DNA of 64,000 nt from Rhodococcus wratislaviensis. Lineage in GTDB: Bacteria; Actinomycetota; Actinomycetes; Mycobacteriales; Mycobacteriaceae. The notes under the pieces are model-generated. The model searched no databases. It was not told the DNA's origin and worked only from the letters and a program-made list of their open reading frames with translations. The translations under genes were made by a program, and so were the position numbers. The stretch lies in assembly GCF_900455735.1 (NCBI RefSeq), contig NZ_UAUI01000027.1, positions 1-64,000 on the forward strand, written 5' to 3'. Position 1 is the stretch's first letter. Every line of letters begins with the position of its first letter. Below are positions 1 to 15,000 of this stretch, piece after piece.

Positions 1-2
1 TG

Positions 3-3000
3 GTGTTGCAATCGATGCTGACGGTACTACTCCGCAGACTCGGTGCAGGGACCGACATCGCGATCGGCGGACCGATCGCGGGCCGCACCGACGACGCGTC
101 GGCCGAGTTGGTGGGGTTCTTCGTCAATACATGGGTGTTGCGCGTCGACGTGTCCGGGAATCCGCGATTCGACAAGGTCCTCGAACAGGTGCGGGGGAAG
201 GCCCTGGGTGCATACGAGAATCAGGACGCGCCGTTCGAGCGGCTGGTGGAGCTCCTGAACCCGACCCGATCGACGGCCTGTCATCCGTTGTTCCAGGTGT
301 CGTTCGCGATGCAGAACAACGCTTTTCCCGACGTCGAGTTCCCCGGCCTGGAATGGGCCACACTGCCGGCGCCGACCGGAACGTCGCGCTTCGACCTGTC
401 CTTCACCCTCACCCCCGACAAGCGGCAGGGCCTGGCCGGGGTCATCGAGTACTCGAGCGATCTGTTCGACCGGGAAACCGTCGAGGGCATCGCAGCCCGG
501 TACGTGCGCTTGTCGGAGCTGATCGTCGCGGATCCGCAGGAGCGGATAGAAGGGTACGAGATCCTCGTACCTCATGAGCGCGAGGTGGTACTCCGGACCT
601 GGAACGACACCGCAGCCCCCTTCTCGGAGACCACCGTCGTGGAACTGTTCGAGCGACGAGCGGCGGCGACACCCGACGCCGCAGCGGTGACCTTCTCCGA
701 CCGGAGCTGGACGTACCGAGAAATCAACACCCAGGCGAACCGGCTGGCGCACTATCTGATCGGCGCCGGGGTCGGCCCGGAAACCTTGGTGGCCGTCGCA
801 CTGAGACCGTCGGAAGAGTTGGTCGTCGCGTTGTTGGCGGTGCTCAAGGCCGGAGGCACCTACCTTCCCCTCGACCCGAACTATCCCAGTGCTCGTGCCG
901 GGACAATTCTCGCCGACGCCGCTCCGCAGCTGATCCTGTCCGACACAGTCGCCGTGGCCACGCTCCCCGACCACGATAGGGACCAGGTACTGCTCGATGC
1001 CGACCTGGACCTCGAAGGGGACGCGACCGTTGTCGGGGGGCGCGCTGATCTCGATCCCGCCGACACCGATCGGATCAGCCCGCTCCGCCCCGGTCATGCG
1101 GCGTATGTGACGTACACGTCGGGGTCGACTGGTGCTCCGAAGGGTGTCACCGTAAGCCACCGAAGCGTGGTGTCGTCGGTCGCGGGGACTGGCGACCGTG
1201 TGGGTGTGGACGCTACGGATGTGTGGGTCTGGTGCCACTCGGTGGCGTTCGATTTCTCGGTGTGGGAGTTGTGGGGCGCGTTGGTACACGGTGGTCGCGT
1301 GGTGGTGGCGCCGTGGGACGTGGTGCGCTCACCGATTGGTTTGTGGGAGTTGGTGGTTCGGGAACGCGTGACAGTGCTCGGTCAGACGCCGTCGGCGTTC
1401 TACGAGTTCGCGGAGGTCGAGCGTGTGTACTCTGCGGTGGGGGCTGGTTCGGTGTTGCGGACGGTGGTGTTCGGCGGAGAGGTGCTGGATCCCGCCCGGC
1501 TGCGGGGCTGGTATCCGGGCGAGAATTCCCTCCATTCACACGTGAGGTTGGTCAACGGTTACGGCCCGACGGAGACGACGGTCTTCGCGGCACTGTATTC
1601 GCTACCCGAATCTCAGGGTGCTCGTGCCCGGGTGAGTGTGCCGATCGGCGATCCGGTGGGCGGGGTGCGGGTGTTCGCGTTGGGTGCCGGGTTGATGCCG
1701 GTCCCGGTGGGTGTGGCGGGGGAGCTGTATATCGCCGGGGTGCAGTTGGCGCGCGGCTATCTGGGTCGGCCGGGGTTGACGGCGGAGCGCTTCGTGGCGT
1801 GTCCGTTCGGGGAGCCGGGTGCCCGAATGTATCGATCCGGCGATCTGGTGCGCTGGACCGCTGAGGGTGTGCTCGAGTTCGTCGGCAGAGCGGACGAGCA
1901 GGTCAAGATTCGGGGATTCCGAGTCGAACCCGCGGAGATCGAGTCGGTTCTCCTGCAGCATCCGGCCGTGTCGCAGGCCGCGGTGATCGCTCGGGAAACC
2001 CTGATCGGCATCGAGTTGGTGGGGTATGTGGTTCTCGATTCCGGGACCGGCACCGACTCCGCGGGGTTGCGGGAGTTTGTGGCTGGGTTGTTGCCGGGGT
2101 TCATGGTTCCGGCGGTGGTCACGGTGGTCGAGGGGCTGCCGTTGACGGTGAACGGAAAGCTGGACCGGAAAGCGTTGCCGGCACCGGAGTTCACCGGTGA
2201 AGTGTTCCGTGCGCCGCGCTCGCCGGTGGAGGAGACGCTGGTCTCGCTTTTCGCTGAGGTACTGGACGTTGCGCGGGTGGGGATCGACGACAGCTTCTTC
2301 GATCTCGGTGGGCACTCGTTGGCGGCGACACGTCTGGTCGGCCGGATCCGGTCGGTGCTGGGGGTGGAGGTCGCGATCCGGGTGGTGTTCGAATCCCCGA
2401 CGGTCGCCGCACTGGCGCCGCGACTCGGTGATGGTCCGGTCCGGGTGCCATTGACTCCGCGGGTGCGGCCCGAGCGGGTGCCGTTGTCGTTCGCGCAGGC
2501 CCGGTTGTGGTTCCTGCACCGGTTCGAGGGTCCGTCGGCCACGTACAACATTCCCGTGGCGGTGCGATTGACCGGTGACCTCGACACCGCGGCGGTGGCA
2601 GCCGCTGTTGCGGACGTCGTCGCCCGGCACGAAAGCCTGCGTACAGTATTCGACGACCCGGACGGTGCACCGATTCAGCGGGTGCTCCCCGCGGAGGAAG
2701 TACCAACTCCGGTGCACGTGGAGATGGTCGACCCGCCCAGCGTGATCGCTGCGGTGACGGCAGCGGCGGGGTACCGGTTCGACATCGCACACGAAATTCC
2801 CATCCGAACAACATTGTTGGAGACCGGACCCCGGGAGCACATCCTGGTGATGGTCCTGCACCACATTGCGGGGGACGGGGGCTCGTTGGCGCCGCTGGCC
2901 CGGGATGTGGCTGTCGCGTATACGGCCCGGACGGACGGACACGCCCCGGGGTGGGTGCCGTTGCCGGTGCAGTATGCCGATTACACGTTGTGGCAGCGGG

Positions 3001-6000
3001 AAATTCTGGGGAGCGAGGACGATCCGGACAGTCTCCTGACCGCCCAGTTCGAGTATTGGCGGGCCGAGTTGGCGGGACTGCCCGACTGCATCGAGTTGCC
3101 GTCTGATCGTCGACGTCCGGCCCAACCGAGTTACCGGGGCGGGACGGTGGAGTTCGCGATCGACCCGGAACGTGTCGCGGCGGTCACCGAATTGGCCCGC
3201 AGCAGTGGGGCGACACCGTCGATGGTGTTGCAGTCGGTGTTGGCGGTGCTGCTCCGCAGGCTCGGTGCCGGGACCGATATTGCGATCGGGTCGCCGATTG
3301 CGGGTCGCACCGACGACGCGTTGACCGAGTTGGTGGGGTTCTTCGTCAATACGTGGGTGTTACGGGTGGATGTGTCGGGGAATCCGGGATTCGACGAGGT
3401 GCTCGACCGGGTGCGGGGGAAGGCGCTGGGCGCGTATGAGAATCAGGATGCGCCGTTCGAGCGGTTGGTGGAGTTGCTGAATCCGACTCGGTCGACGGCC
3501 TACCATCCGTTGTTCCAGGTGTCGTTCGCGATGCAGAACAACGCTTTTCCCGAGGTCGAGTTCCCCGGGCTGGGGTGGGAGGTGTTGTCGGCGCCGACCG
3601 GTACGTCGCGCTTCGATCTGTCCTTCACCCTCACTCCCGACGGCAGGCAGGGTCTGGCCGGGGTCATCGAGTACTCGAGTGATCTGTTCGACCGGGGCAC
3701 GGTGGAGACCATCGCGACCCGGTATGTGCGGTTACTCGAACGCGTCGTCGAGGATCCGCAGGGGCGGATCGAGGGGTTCGAGATCCTCGATCCCGACGAG
3801 CGCGAGCGGGTACTCCGGAGCTGGAACGGTACGAGCGTACCGATCCCGGACACGACGATCCCTGGTTTGTTCGGACAGCAGGTCGCCGCGACTCCGGACG
3901 CGGTGGCGGTGACGTTCGGTGAGGAGAACTGGTCCTATCGGGAGCTGGCCAGTCGAGCGAATCGGCTGGCGCACCGCTTGATCGGTGCGGGGGTGGGCCC
4001 GGAGGTGCTGGTGGCGGTCGCGTTGGAGCGATCAGCGGAGTTGATCGTCGCGTTGTTGGCGGTCCTCGAGGCCGGGGGCGCATACCTGCCGATCGACCCC
4101 CGCTATCCGAATGCGCGTACCGAGTTCATCCTCACCGACGCCGCGCCACTGCTGATCCTCACGGACACCCCGACCGCACGCACGCTGCCAGACAATGACA
4201 TCCCCCGGATACTCCTCGATGTCATCCCGGACGAGGACGGACACGACGAGGACGGACACGGAGAGGGCCTCACCCTCGACGACAGTGATCGCACCACGTC
4301 ACTGCGACCGGGCAACACCGCGTACGTGATGTACACGTCCGGATCGACCGGTACCCCGAAAGGGGTCACCATCGACCACGCCAATGTGGTCAACCTGGCG
4401 TTGCACGGGTGGCCGGATGGACCCGGTGACCGAGTGTTGCTGCATTCGTCGATGGCGTTCGATGCATCGGCGTACGAATTGTGGCCGACGCTGCTCGGAG
4501 GAGGCCAGTTGGTTGTCGCTCCGCCCGGATCGCTGGACCTCGAGGTGCTCGAGCGGGTCGTCTCCACTCCTCGCGTGACATCGATGTTCGTGACGACCCC
4601 GCTGTTTCACCTGTTGAGTGATGCTTCGGAACATGCGAGGGGAGCGCTCGACCAACCACGTCAGGTGGTGGCCGCGGGCGATGTGTTGTCGCCGAGCGCC
4701 GTACGACGTGTCCTCGCTCGCCATCCGCAGGTAACCGTGATCAACGCGTACGGGCCGACAGAGGCCACGGTCTGTGCCACCGCGTACTCGATATCCGGTT
4801 CGATGGCGTTGGAGGGCAAGGTCAGCGTGCCGATCGGTGTGCCGATCGGCAATGCCCGGGCATTCGTACTGGGCGACGGCTTGATTCCGGTCCCGGTGGG
4901 TGTGGTCGGGGAGTTGTATATCGCCGGATCAGGCGTGGGCCGCGGGTACATCGGTCGGCAGGAGTTGACGGCGGAACGGTTCGTGGGGTGTCCGTTCGGC
5001 GAGCCGGGCACACGGATGTACCGCTCGGGTGACCTGGTGCGGTGGACCACCGACGCTGTGCTGGACTTCGTCGGCCGCGCCGACGAGCAGGTGAAGATTC
5101 GCGGAATCCGAGTTGAACCCGGAGAGATCGACACGCTGTTGGTCTCGCACCCCGCGGTGGGGTCGGTGGTGACGGTCGACCGGGTAGGTCCGTCGGGGCA
5201 GAAGGTGCTCGTGTCGTACGTGGTCCCGGCGCCCGGGGCCGAGGTGGACATCGAGGCGTTGCGGGTGCTCGCGGCCGGGCGGCTACCGGACTACATGGTG
5301 CCGTCGGCGATCATCGTCGTCGACCGGATACCTCTCACACCGGTCGGCAAACTCGACCGCAGAGCACTTCCCGAGCCTGACCTCGCATCCGACACGCCGT
5401 TCCGGGCTCCACGAACCATTGCCGAGCAGACATTGGCGACGGTGCTGGCCGATGTCCTCGGCGTCGACCGGGTGGGCGTCGACGACGACTTCTTCCGGCT
5501 CGGCGGGGACAGCATCATGTCGACCCAGGTGGTGGCGCGGGCGCGGGCCCGAGGCGTGCTGGTGTCGGCCCGAGACGTGTTCGAGCGACGGACAATCGCC
5601 GGGCTGGCCTCCGTCGCGCATCCGGTGCGGGATGAAGACTCCGTCCGCTTCGAGGACGTACCGTTGCCGAGTCCGACCCCGGAACAGCTGTCCGCCGTCG
5701 CGGCGCGATATCCCGAGGCCGTGGACGTGTGGCCGCTCGCACCACTGCAAGCAGGTTTGGTCTTTCACGCGATGTCGGCGTCGGAAGCGCCAGATGTGTA
5801 TGCGGTGCAGACGGTTCTGGGTCTGACCGGACAGGTGGATGCGGACCGCGTGAAGGCCGCGGCGCAGGCGATGCTCGATCGGTATGCGAATTTGCGGGTC
5901 GCGTTCCTCACCGACGGGGTGGACGAGCCGGCGCAGGTGGTGCTCGAGGGCCTCGCGGTGCCGTGGTGGGAAGCCGACATCAGTGATGTCGAGGCCGGCG

Positions 6001-9000
6001 AGCGAGACGTCGAGTTGGCGCGGCTTCTGTCGGACGATGCGGACACCGGGTTCGACGTGTCGGCGCCACCGCTCCTGCGTTTCGGGTTGGTCACGATGGG
6101 CGACGGTGATGTCCGGCTGGTCGTGTCGTATCACCACGTGCTGCTCGACGGATGGTCGATGCCGTTGCTGATGCGGGAGATGCTGACCGTCTATGGTGCC
6201 GACGGGGACGGCGCCGTACTGGAACCCGTGGCCCCGTATCGCCGGTATCTGGGGTGGCTCGCGAGGCAGGATCGGCAGCAGTCGCTGGAGGCGTGGGAAG
6301 ACGCGCTCGACGGTGTGGAGCCTGCGCTGCTCGTTGCGGGGCGTTCGGAATCGGCACGGGGATCGTCCGTGCTTCGGCGTGAGCTCGACGAGGGTTTGTC
6401 TTCGGAGATAACGGAGTTGGCGTCGCGGTTGTCGGTGACGGTGAATACGCTGGTGCAGGTTGCGTGGGCGATCGTGCTGGGCATGCTTACCGGCAGCCGT
6501 GACGTGGTGTTCGGTGCGACGGTATCGGGTCGGTCCGGTCTGGTACCCGCCATCGAGTCGATGGTGGGCCTGTTCATCAACACGATCCCGGTGCGGGTCC
6601 GGCTCGATCCGGAGGAATCCGTTGCCCGGTTGATCGCCCGGGTTCAGGCGGAGCAGGCGACGTTGATCGAGCATCATCATGTTCCCTTGCCGGAGATCCA
6701 GCGGGTCGCCGGCAGGGGGGCCCTGTTCGACACCTTGACGGTGTTCGAGTCGTACCCGATCGACCGGCGGAGCCTCGCGTCCCTTGCCGAATCGATCGGC
6801 GCCCCCGCGATCACGTCCTTGGATTCGCATGGGGGAACGAATTATTCGCTGACACTCGCGGTGGAAGCCGGTGAGCGGACGTCCGTATCGCTGTGGCACG
6901 ATCCAGCCTTGTTCGACGACGACCAGGTGCAGCGGATCGCGGACAGGTTCCACCGGGTTCTGGAATCACTGGTGGCTGCGCCGGAGGCCGCGACGGGAGA
7001 TGTCGACCTCCTCGCCCCGGAGGAACGAACCCTGCTGGTTCCCGTGCGTGGCGCGGCGGCGGAGGCCGTGAGGACTCTGCCGGAGATCCTCGCTGCGGCC
7101 GTCGCACACGATCCGGGTGCGGTGGCGGTCGTGTGCGGGGAGCGCTCGCTCACCTACCGCGAATTGGACGCCGAGACGAGTCGTATCGCGCGGGTGTTGA
7201 TCGCACACGGGGTCGGTCCGGAATCCACGGTGGCCGTGGCCGTGCCACGGTCGGTGGAGTCGGTGCTGGCGGTGTGGGCGGTGGCGAAAGCCGGTGGTGC
7301 GTTCGTTCCTGTGGATCCGTCGTATCCGGCGAGTCGGATCGAGCACCTGATCACCGATTCCGCCGCGGGGTTCGGAATCACGGTCGCCGAGTGCATCGGT
7401 ACCCTGCCGCGAACACTCGACTGGTGGGTACTCGACGATCCGGAGGTGCGAGCCGAGTATTCCCGTCGGCCCGCTGAATGGGTGACGGATGCGGAACGGG
7501 TCGCTCCATTGCGGGTCGATCATCCGGCGTACGTGATCTACACGTCCGGGACGACGGGTGAGCCGAAGGGTGTCGTCGTACCGCATCGGGGCCTGGGCAA
7601 TCTCGCGGTGGAGATGGCGGAGAAGTTCGATGTCACGGCGGATGCACGCGTGCTGCAGGTGGCGTCGCCGAGTTTCGATGCGTCAGTGCTGGAGTACCTG
7701 CTGGCGACGGGTTCGGCAGCGGCGACGGTGGTTGTTCCCGCGGGCGTGGTCGGTGGTGAGGAGTTGGGTGGGGTCATCGAGAGTGCGGCGGTGACACACG
7801 CGTTCCTCACCCCGACGATGCTGGCCACGGTACCGGTCGAGCGGATGTCGTCGGTGCGATGCCTGCTCACGGGTGCGGAGGCGGTTCCGGTATCGGTGGT
7901 GGAGTCGTTCGCTGCGGGACGGCGAATGCACGACCTGTACGGGCCGACCGAGGCGACGGTGGCGGTGGCGATCTCGCCGCCGTTCACACCGCACGGTCCC
8001 GTGACCCTGGGCGGTCCGGTGCGGGGTGCGTCGGTCGTGGTGCTGGACACGTGGCTGCGTCCGGTGCCGCCGGGGGTGCCGGGCGAGTTGTACGTGGCCG
8101 GGGACCCGCTGGCCCGGGGATATCACCATCGGGTGGGACTGACCGCGGCGCGATTCGTGGCGAATCCGTTCGGCGGACCGGGCGGGCGGATGTATCGCAC
8201 GGGCGATGTGGTGCGGTGGGTCGAGTCGGAATCCGATCCAGTGCTGGAGTTCCTGGGGCGCATTGATTTCCAGATCAAGGTGCGGGGTCGACGGGTCGAG
8301 CCGGGAGAGATCGACGCCGTGCTCGCGGAGCAGTCCGGGGTCGGATCCGTGGTGACGATCGACCGGAAGGGCCCGTCCGGGCAGACAGTGCTGGTGTCGT
8401 ACGTGGTTCCCGCACCCGGGGGAGCGGTGGACGCCGAGATCGTGCGGACGGCGGCGGCGGGCCGCATGCCGGAGTACATGGTGCCCTCGGCGATCGTGGT
8501 GCTCGAGAAGTTGCCGCTCACACCGGCCGGCAAGCTCGACCGCGGGTCGTTGCCGGAGCCGGAGTTCTCGTCGAACCGGGCGTTCCGGTCTCCGCAGACC
8601 GAGACCGAGGAGATCCTCGCCCACGTGTTCGCCGAGGTACTCGGCGTGGAGCAGGTGGGGGTCGACGACGGATTCTTCGATCTGGGCGGCGACAGTATCC
8701 GGTCGATCCAGCTGGTGTCGCGCGCGAAGGCGCAGGGTGTGGTGTTCACGGCACGGGATGTGTTCGAGCATCGGACGGTTGCGAGGCTGTCCGAGGTCTC
8801 AGTCCTGAACCGCGATTCCGATCACGTCGTGCTCGAGGAGTTGCCCGGTGGCGGAGTGGGTTCGATGCCGTTGACGCCGATCGCGCGGTTCCTCCTCGCG
8901 CGGGGTGATGGTTTCCGCCGATTCGCGCAGACGATGGTGCTGGAATTGCCCGACGGTATCGATCGAGCCGGGTTGGTCGCCACCCTCGACGCCGTCCTGG

Positions 9001-12000
9001 TCCGCCATGACATGTTGCGGTCACGGTTGATCACCGATGACGCCGGGGCGCAGAAACTTCGGGTCGATCCGCCGGACACCGTCCACGTGGACCGTCTGAT
9101 TCGACGGGTCGAGTGTGATGATGCACCGGGTGATCCGGAGTGGCTGCGGCTGGCATCGGCCGAGTGGGATTCGGCGCTGGGGCGGTTGGATCCGGCGGCG
9201 GGCGTGATGGTGCAGTTCGTGTGGCTTGACCGCGTGCCCCGACCCGGCGACGAGCCGGCGGATCGTCCGGGCCGGCTGCTCGTCGTGGCTCACCACCTCG
9301 TCATCGACGGCGTGTCGTGGCGAATCGTCATCCCGGACCTGGCGGCGGCATGGGCGCGGGTGCGTACCGGCGAACGGCCCGCACTGCCGGTGACCGGGAC
9401 GTCGATGCGGCGGTGGGCACACGGGCTGGTGGACGAGGCAGTGCGGCCCGAGCGGGTGGCCGAGTTGCCGTTGTGGCAATCGATCCTGGAGGGCCCCGAC
9501 CCGACGTTGGGTTCGCGCAGGTGCGACCCGATCCTCGATGTGCTGTCCACAGTGCAGCGCGTGCCGATGCAGGTGCCCGCACACGCGACGGCGTCGCTGC
9601 TCACCACGATCCCCAAGGTTTTCCATGCGGGAGTCGACGATGGTCTCCTGGCCGGGTTGGCGATGGCGTTGACCCGCTGGCGCCGTCGCCGTGGGGTGAT
9701 CGAGTCGTCGTCGTTGATATCCCTGGAGAATCACGGTCGCGAGGCGCACGTCCTCCCCGGGGCCGATCTGTCCCGCACGGTCGGCTGGTTCACGACTGCC
9801 TTCCCGATACGTCTCGACATCGCCGGCGCCGATCTCGACGACGCGTTCGCCGGCGGGTCCGCAGCGGGCACCGTGATCAAGGCGATCAAGGAACAGGTGC
9901 TGGCCCTGCCCGACCGGGGAATCGGTTACGGGCTACTTCGCTATCTGAATGCGGACACCGCCCCGGAACTCGACAAGTATCCGGGCGGACAGATCAGTTT
10001 CAACTATCTGGGCCAGATCTCGGCTGCGGATGTTCCCGAGGAATTCCGCGAACTCGGATGGATGCTCGCGATCGACGGAAACGAGCTCTCCGCGACAAGG
10101 GAGCCGGACCTGCCGGCGGTGGCCACAGTGGACATCAACGCGATGGTGACCGATGGTCCGGACGGTCCGCACCTCGGCGCGACGTTCGGATTCCCCACCG
10201 GAGTGCTCTCCCGCGACGACGTTCAGGAACTGGCCGACCTGTGGTGCGACGCACTTTCGGCGCTGGCGCGGCACGCGGAGGGGCCCGGGGCCGGCGGGCT
10301 GACACCGTCCGATGTGCCGCTGGTGCCGGTGTCGCAGCGCGACATCGAGACCTGGGAGGACCGGTACCCGGGGGTGGTGGATGTCTGGCCACAGACCGCC
10401 ATGCAGTCCGGCGTGTTGTTCCACTCGATGCTGGCCGGTGCGTCGTTCGACGCGTACACCACCCAACTCGTTCTGCATCTCGGCGGAACGGTCGATCCAG
10501 AACGGATTCTCGCTGCGGGGCAGGCAGTGCTGGATCGCCACGCGAACCTGCGGACCGCGTTCGTCCACGAATCCGACGGCGGTCCGGTACAGGTGGTCCT
10601 GGACTCGGTCGCGTTGCCATGGTGCGAGGTCGACCTGAGGAACTTCCCGGAAGGCGCGCGGGACAGCCAGTTCGAACAGCTTCTCGTCGAGGATCAGGCT
10701 GCACATTTCGATCCCGCGACGCCGCCCTTGATGCGGTTCACGCTCGTGACGATGGCACAGGATCGGTACGAGCTGGTGATCACCCATCATCACGTACTTC
10801 TCGACGGATGGTCGATGCCACTGCTGGCCAAGGAAATACTCGCGCTGTACGTTTCGGGAGGCGGCGCCGCCGCGTTACCGAGAGCCGCCGGATACCGGAA
10901 CTTCCTGGTTTGGCTGGCCGAGCGCGACCGCGTCGAATCTTCTCGAATCTGGGCCGAGGCCCTCGAGGGGGTCGACGAGCCGACCCTACTGGCACCCGCG
11001 CACCCGGAGCGGGACACCGCTTCGGGGGAGGAACACGTGTCGGTCGAACTACCTCCCGATCTCTCCGCGAGTGTGTCGGCGCGGGCCACCGAACTGGGTG
11101 TCACGCTGAACACCGTCATTCAGGGGGCGTGGGGGATTCTGCTCGGCCAGTTGTGCGCCCGGCGGGATGTCGTGTTCGGCGCGACGGTCTCCGGCCGGCC
11201 GGCCGGACTGGCCGGCGTCGAGTCCATGGTGGGCCTGTTCATCAACACGCTGCCGGTGCGCGTGCAGTCCAGACCGGGCGACACTGCTGCGGAGTTGTTG
11301 ACCCGGTTGCAGGAGCAGCAGGCCACCTTGTTCGACCACCACTACCTCGGGTTGACGGAGATCCACCATGCGGCAGGGGTGCGAGAACTCTTCGACACCC
11401 TGGTCGTGTTCGAGTCGTACCCGGTCGATCGCGCCGCGTGGGCAGCCGCAATCCCTATCGACGGAATGACCGTCACCGGTGCCCGTGCGATCGACGCGTC
11501 GCACTACCCCATGACTCTGATCGCGAGCGTCGACTCCCAACTTCGGTTGACCGTGGCGTATCTACCGAACCTGTTCGGCGCGGCAGAAGTGGACACGATC
11601 GCCCGGAGGCTCATCCGTATCCTGCAGGCAATCGCCGCCGACCCCCAGGGTGCGGTCGACCGCATCGACATCTTCGAAGCAGGTGAGCGTCGGCTGGTGC
11701 TGGACGTGCGCAATGACACCACGGTCGCCGTGCCGGAGGTGACACTGCCCGACCTGTTCGCGCTCCAAGCGGCCCGCACACCTGATGCGGTGGCCTTGAC
11801 GTCCGGCGACGAGCAGTTGACATATCGAGAGGTCGACGAGCGAGCGAACCGGTTGGCTCGCAGACTGATCGCGCACGGAGTCGGTCCGGAATCCCTCGTC
11901 GGTGTCGCCGTACGACGTTCGATCGATCTCGTGGTGGGAATCTACGCGGTCGTGACGGCGGGTGGAGCGTATGTGCCGATCGACCCCGACTACCCCATCG

Positions 12001-15000
12001 AACACACCCGGCACGTGATGGAGTCCGCGGCACCGGTGTGTGTGCTGACACTGTCCACCGATCGCGTGCAGATCCCTGGCGACATCCGCGTCGTGGAGAT
12101 CGACGGCAGGCAAAGAACTGACATCGACTCCTCACCCGTCCGCAACGAGGATCGCATCGCCCCGTTGAAACCGAACAACACGGCGTACGTGATCTTCACG
12201 TCCGGGTCGACGGGTCGTCCGAAGGGGGTCGCTGTCAGCCACGCCGCGATCGTGAACCAATTGCAGTGGATGCGTGACCACTTCGGCTTCGACCACCACG
12301 ACGTGGTGCTGCAGAAGACTCCCGCGACATTCGATGTCTCCGTGTGGGAGATGTTCCTGCCGCTCCAGATCGGGGCACGTCTGGTGATCGCCAAGGCGGA
12401 GGGGCACCGCGATCCGATGTATCTCGCGGAGATGATCAGATCACAGAAGATCACCACCGGTGACTTCTCTCCGTCGATGCTCGCCATGATCCTGGACAAA
12501 CTCGAACGGGCTGATTGCGAATCGTTGCTGCGCGTCCTCTGCGGCGGTGAGAATCTGTCGCCCGCGACGGCACACAATTTCATCGAGCGAAGTGGCACTG
12601 CGGTACACAACGTGTACGGGCCGACCGAAACCGCCATTCAGGTCACTCATCACCGATGCGGTCCTGCGGATGCCACGAGCGTGCCCATCGGTACGCCGGT
12701 GCGGAACACGCGGGTGTTCGTGCTGGGTCCGGGGCTTGGCCCGGTTCCGGTGGGTGTGGTGGGGGAGCTGTACATCGCCGGGGTGCAGTTGGCGCGCGGC
12801 TATCTGGGTCGGCCGTGGTTGACCGCGGAGCGGTTCGTGGCGTGTCCGTTCGGGGTGGCGGGTGCGCGGATGTATCGGTCGGGGGATGTGGTGCGCTGGA
12901 CCGCTGACGGTGAGCTCGAGTTCGTGGGGCGTGCGGATGCGCAGGTGAAGGTGCGCGGGTTCCGGGTGGAGCCGGGAGAGGTCGAGACGGTGCTGCTGTC
13001 ACATCCCGTGGTGGCACAGGCGGTAGTGGTCGCCCGCGCCACCGGCAGCGGCGCCGAGTTGGTGGGGTATGTGGTTCTCGAACCGACCGAGACGGTGACA
13101 GGTGCAGGGTTGCGGGAATACCTGGCCGGGAGACTGCCGGAGTTCATGGTTCCGGCGACAGTCATGGTGGTGGACGGGTTGTCGTTGACACCGAACGGGA
13201 AGTTGGATCGGCCGGCGTTGCCGGCACCGGAGTTCTCCGGTGGCGCATTCCGTGCGCCGAGTACGCCGGTGGAAAAGACTCTGGCGTCGCTCTTCGGTGA
13301 GTTGCTCGACGTTGAGCGGGTGGGGATCGACGACAGTTTCTTCGACCTGGGCGGGCATTCGTTGTCGGCGACACAGTTGGTGAGTCGCATCCGGTCGGTG
13401 TCGGGTGTGGAGGTGCCGATCCGGATGGTGTTCGAATCCCCGTCGGTGGCGGAGTTGGCGCCCCGACTGGGCGAGGCAGCGGTGGCAAGGCCGCCGCTGC
13501 TGCCGCGGGTGCGACCGGATCGGGTGCCGTTGTCGTTCGCGCAGGCCCGGTTGTGGTTCCTGCACCGGTTCGAGGGCCCGTCGGCCACGTACAACATTCC
13601 CGTGGCGGTGCGATTGACCGGCGACCTCGATACCGCGGCGGTGACAGCCGCTGTTGCGGACGTCATCGCCCGGCACGAAAGCCTGCGAACGGTGTTCGGC
13701 GAGGACGAGGGTGTGCCGTTCCAGCGGATCCTGCCGGCCGATCAGGTTGCCGCGACACTGCCGGTTCCGATCGTCGATGTCGACGACAGCACTGTGCTGG
13801 ACGCGGTCGCGGAGGCCGTGGGCTGTCGATTCGACTTGTCCACGGAGATTCCGTTGCGGGCGTGCATTTTCAGGGTTTCCGAATCGGATCATGTGCTGGT
13901 GATGGTCCTGCACCACATTGCGGGGGACGGGGGCTCGTTGGCGCCGCTGGCCCGGGATGTGGCTGTCGCGTATGCGGCCCGCGCGGACGGACACGCCCCG
14001 GGGTGGGTGCCGTTGCCGGTGCAGTATGCCGATTACACGTTGTGGCAGCGGGAAATTCTGGGGAGCGAGGACGATCCGGACAGTCTCCTGGTGGCGGAGT
14101 TCGACTATTGGCGGGCCGAGTTGGCGGGACTGCCCGATTGCATCGAGTTGCCGTCTGATCGTCGACGTCCGGCCCAACCGAGTTACCGGGGCGGGACGGT
14201 GGAGTTCGCGATCGACCCGGACCGTGTCGTGGCGGTCACCGAATTGGCCCGCAGCAGTGGGGGGACACCGTCGATGGTGTTGCAGTCGGTGTTGGCGGTG
14301 CTGCTCCGCAGGCTCGGTGCCGGGACCGATATTGCGATCGGGTCGCCGATTGCGGGTCGCACCGACGACGCGTTGACCGAGTTGGTGGGGTTCTTCGTCA
14401 ATACGTGGGTGTTACGGGTGGATGTGTCGGGGAATCCGGGATTCGATCGGGTCCTCGACCGGGTTCGGGGGAAGGCGCTGGGCGCCTATGAGAATCAGGA
14501 TGCGCCGTTCGAGCGGCTGGTGGAGTTGCTGAATCCGACTCGGTCGACGGCCTACCATCCGTTGTTCCAGGTGTCGTTCGCGATGCAGAACAACGCTTTT
14601 CCCGAGGTCGAGTTCCCCGGGCTGGAATGGACCACGCTGCCGGCGCCGACCGGTACGTCGCGGTTCGATCTGTCCTTCACTCTCACTCCCGACGGCAGGC
14701 AGGGTCTGGCCGGGGTCATCGAGTACGCGAGTGACCTGTTCGACCGGGGCACGGTGGAGACCATCGCGACCCGGTATGTGAGGTTACTCGAACGCGTCGT
14801 CGAGGATCCGCAGGGGCGGATCGAGGGGTTCGAGATCCTCGAGCCCGACGAGCGCGAGCGGGTACTCCGGGACTGGAACGGTACGAGTGTACCGATCCCG
14901 GACTCGACGATCCCGGACCTGTTCGACGCGCAGGTCGCGGCAACTCCGGACGCGGTGGCGGTGACGTTCGGTGAGGAGAACTGGTCCTATCGGGAGCTGG

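Noticed and set aside
9317..11686. Long open frame (789 codons) overlapping the NRPS epimerase and C4 region, plus many minus-strand frames over the gene
   Set aside because: High-GC shadow frames; Arg/Gly/Pro-rich text with no family motif, while the NRPS frame is continuous and full of motifs.
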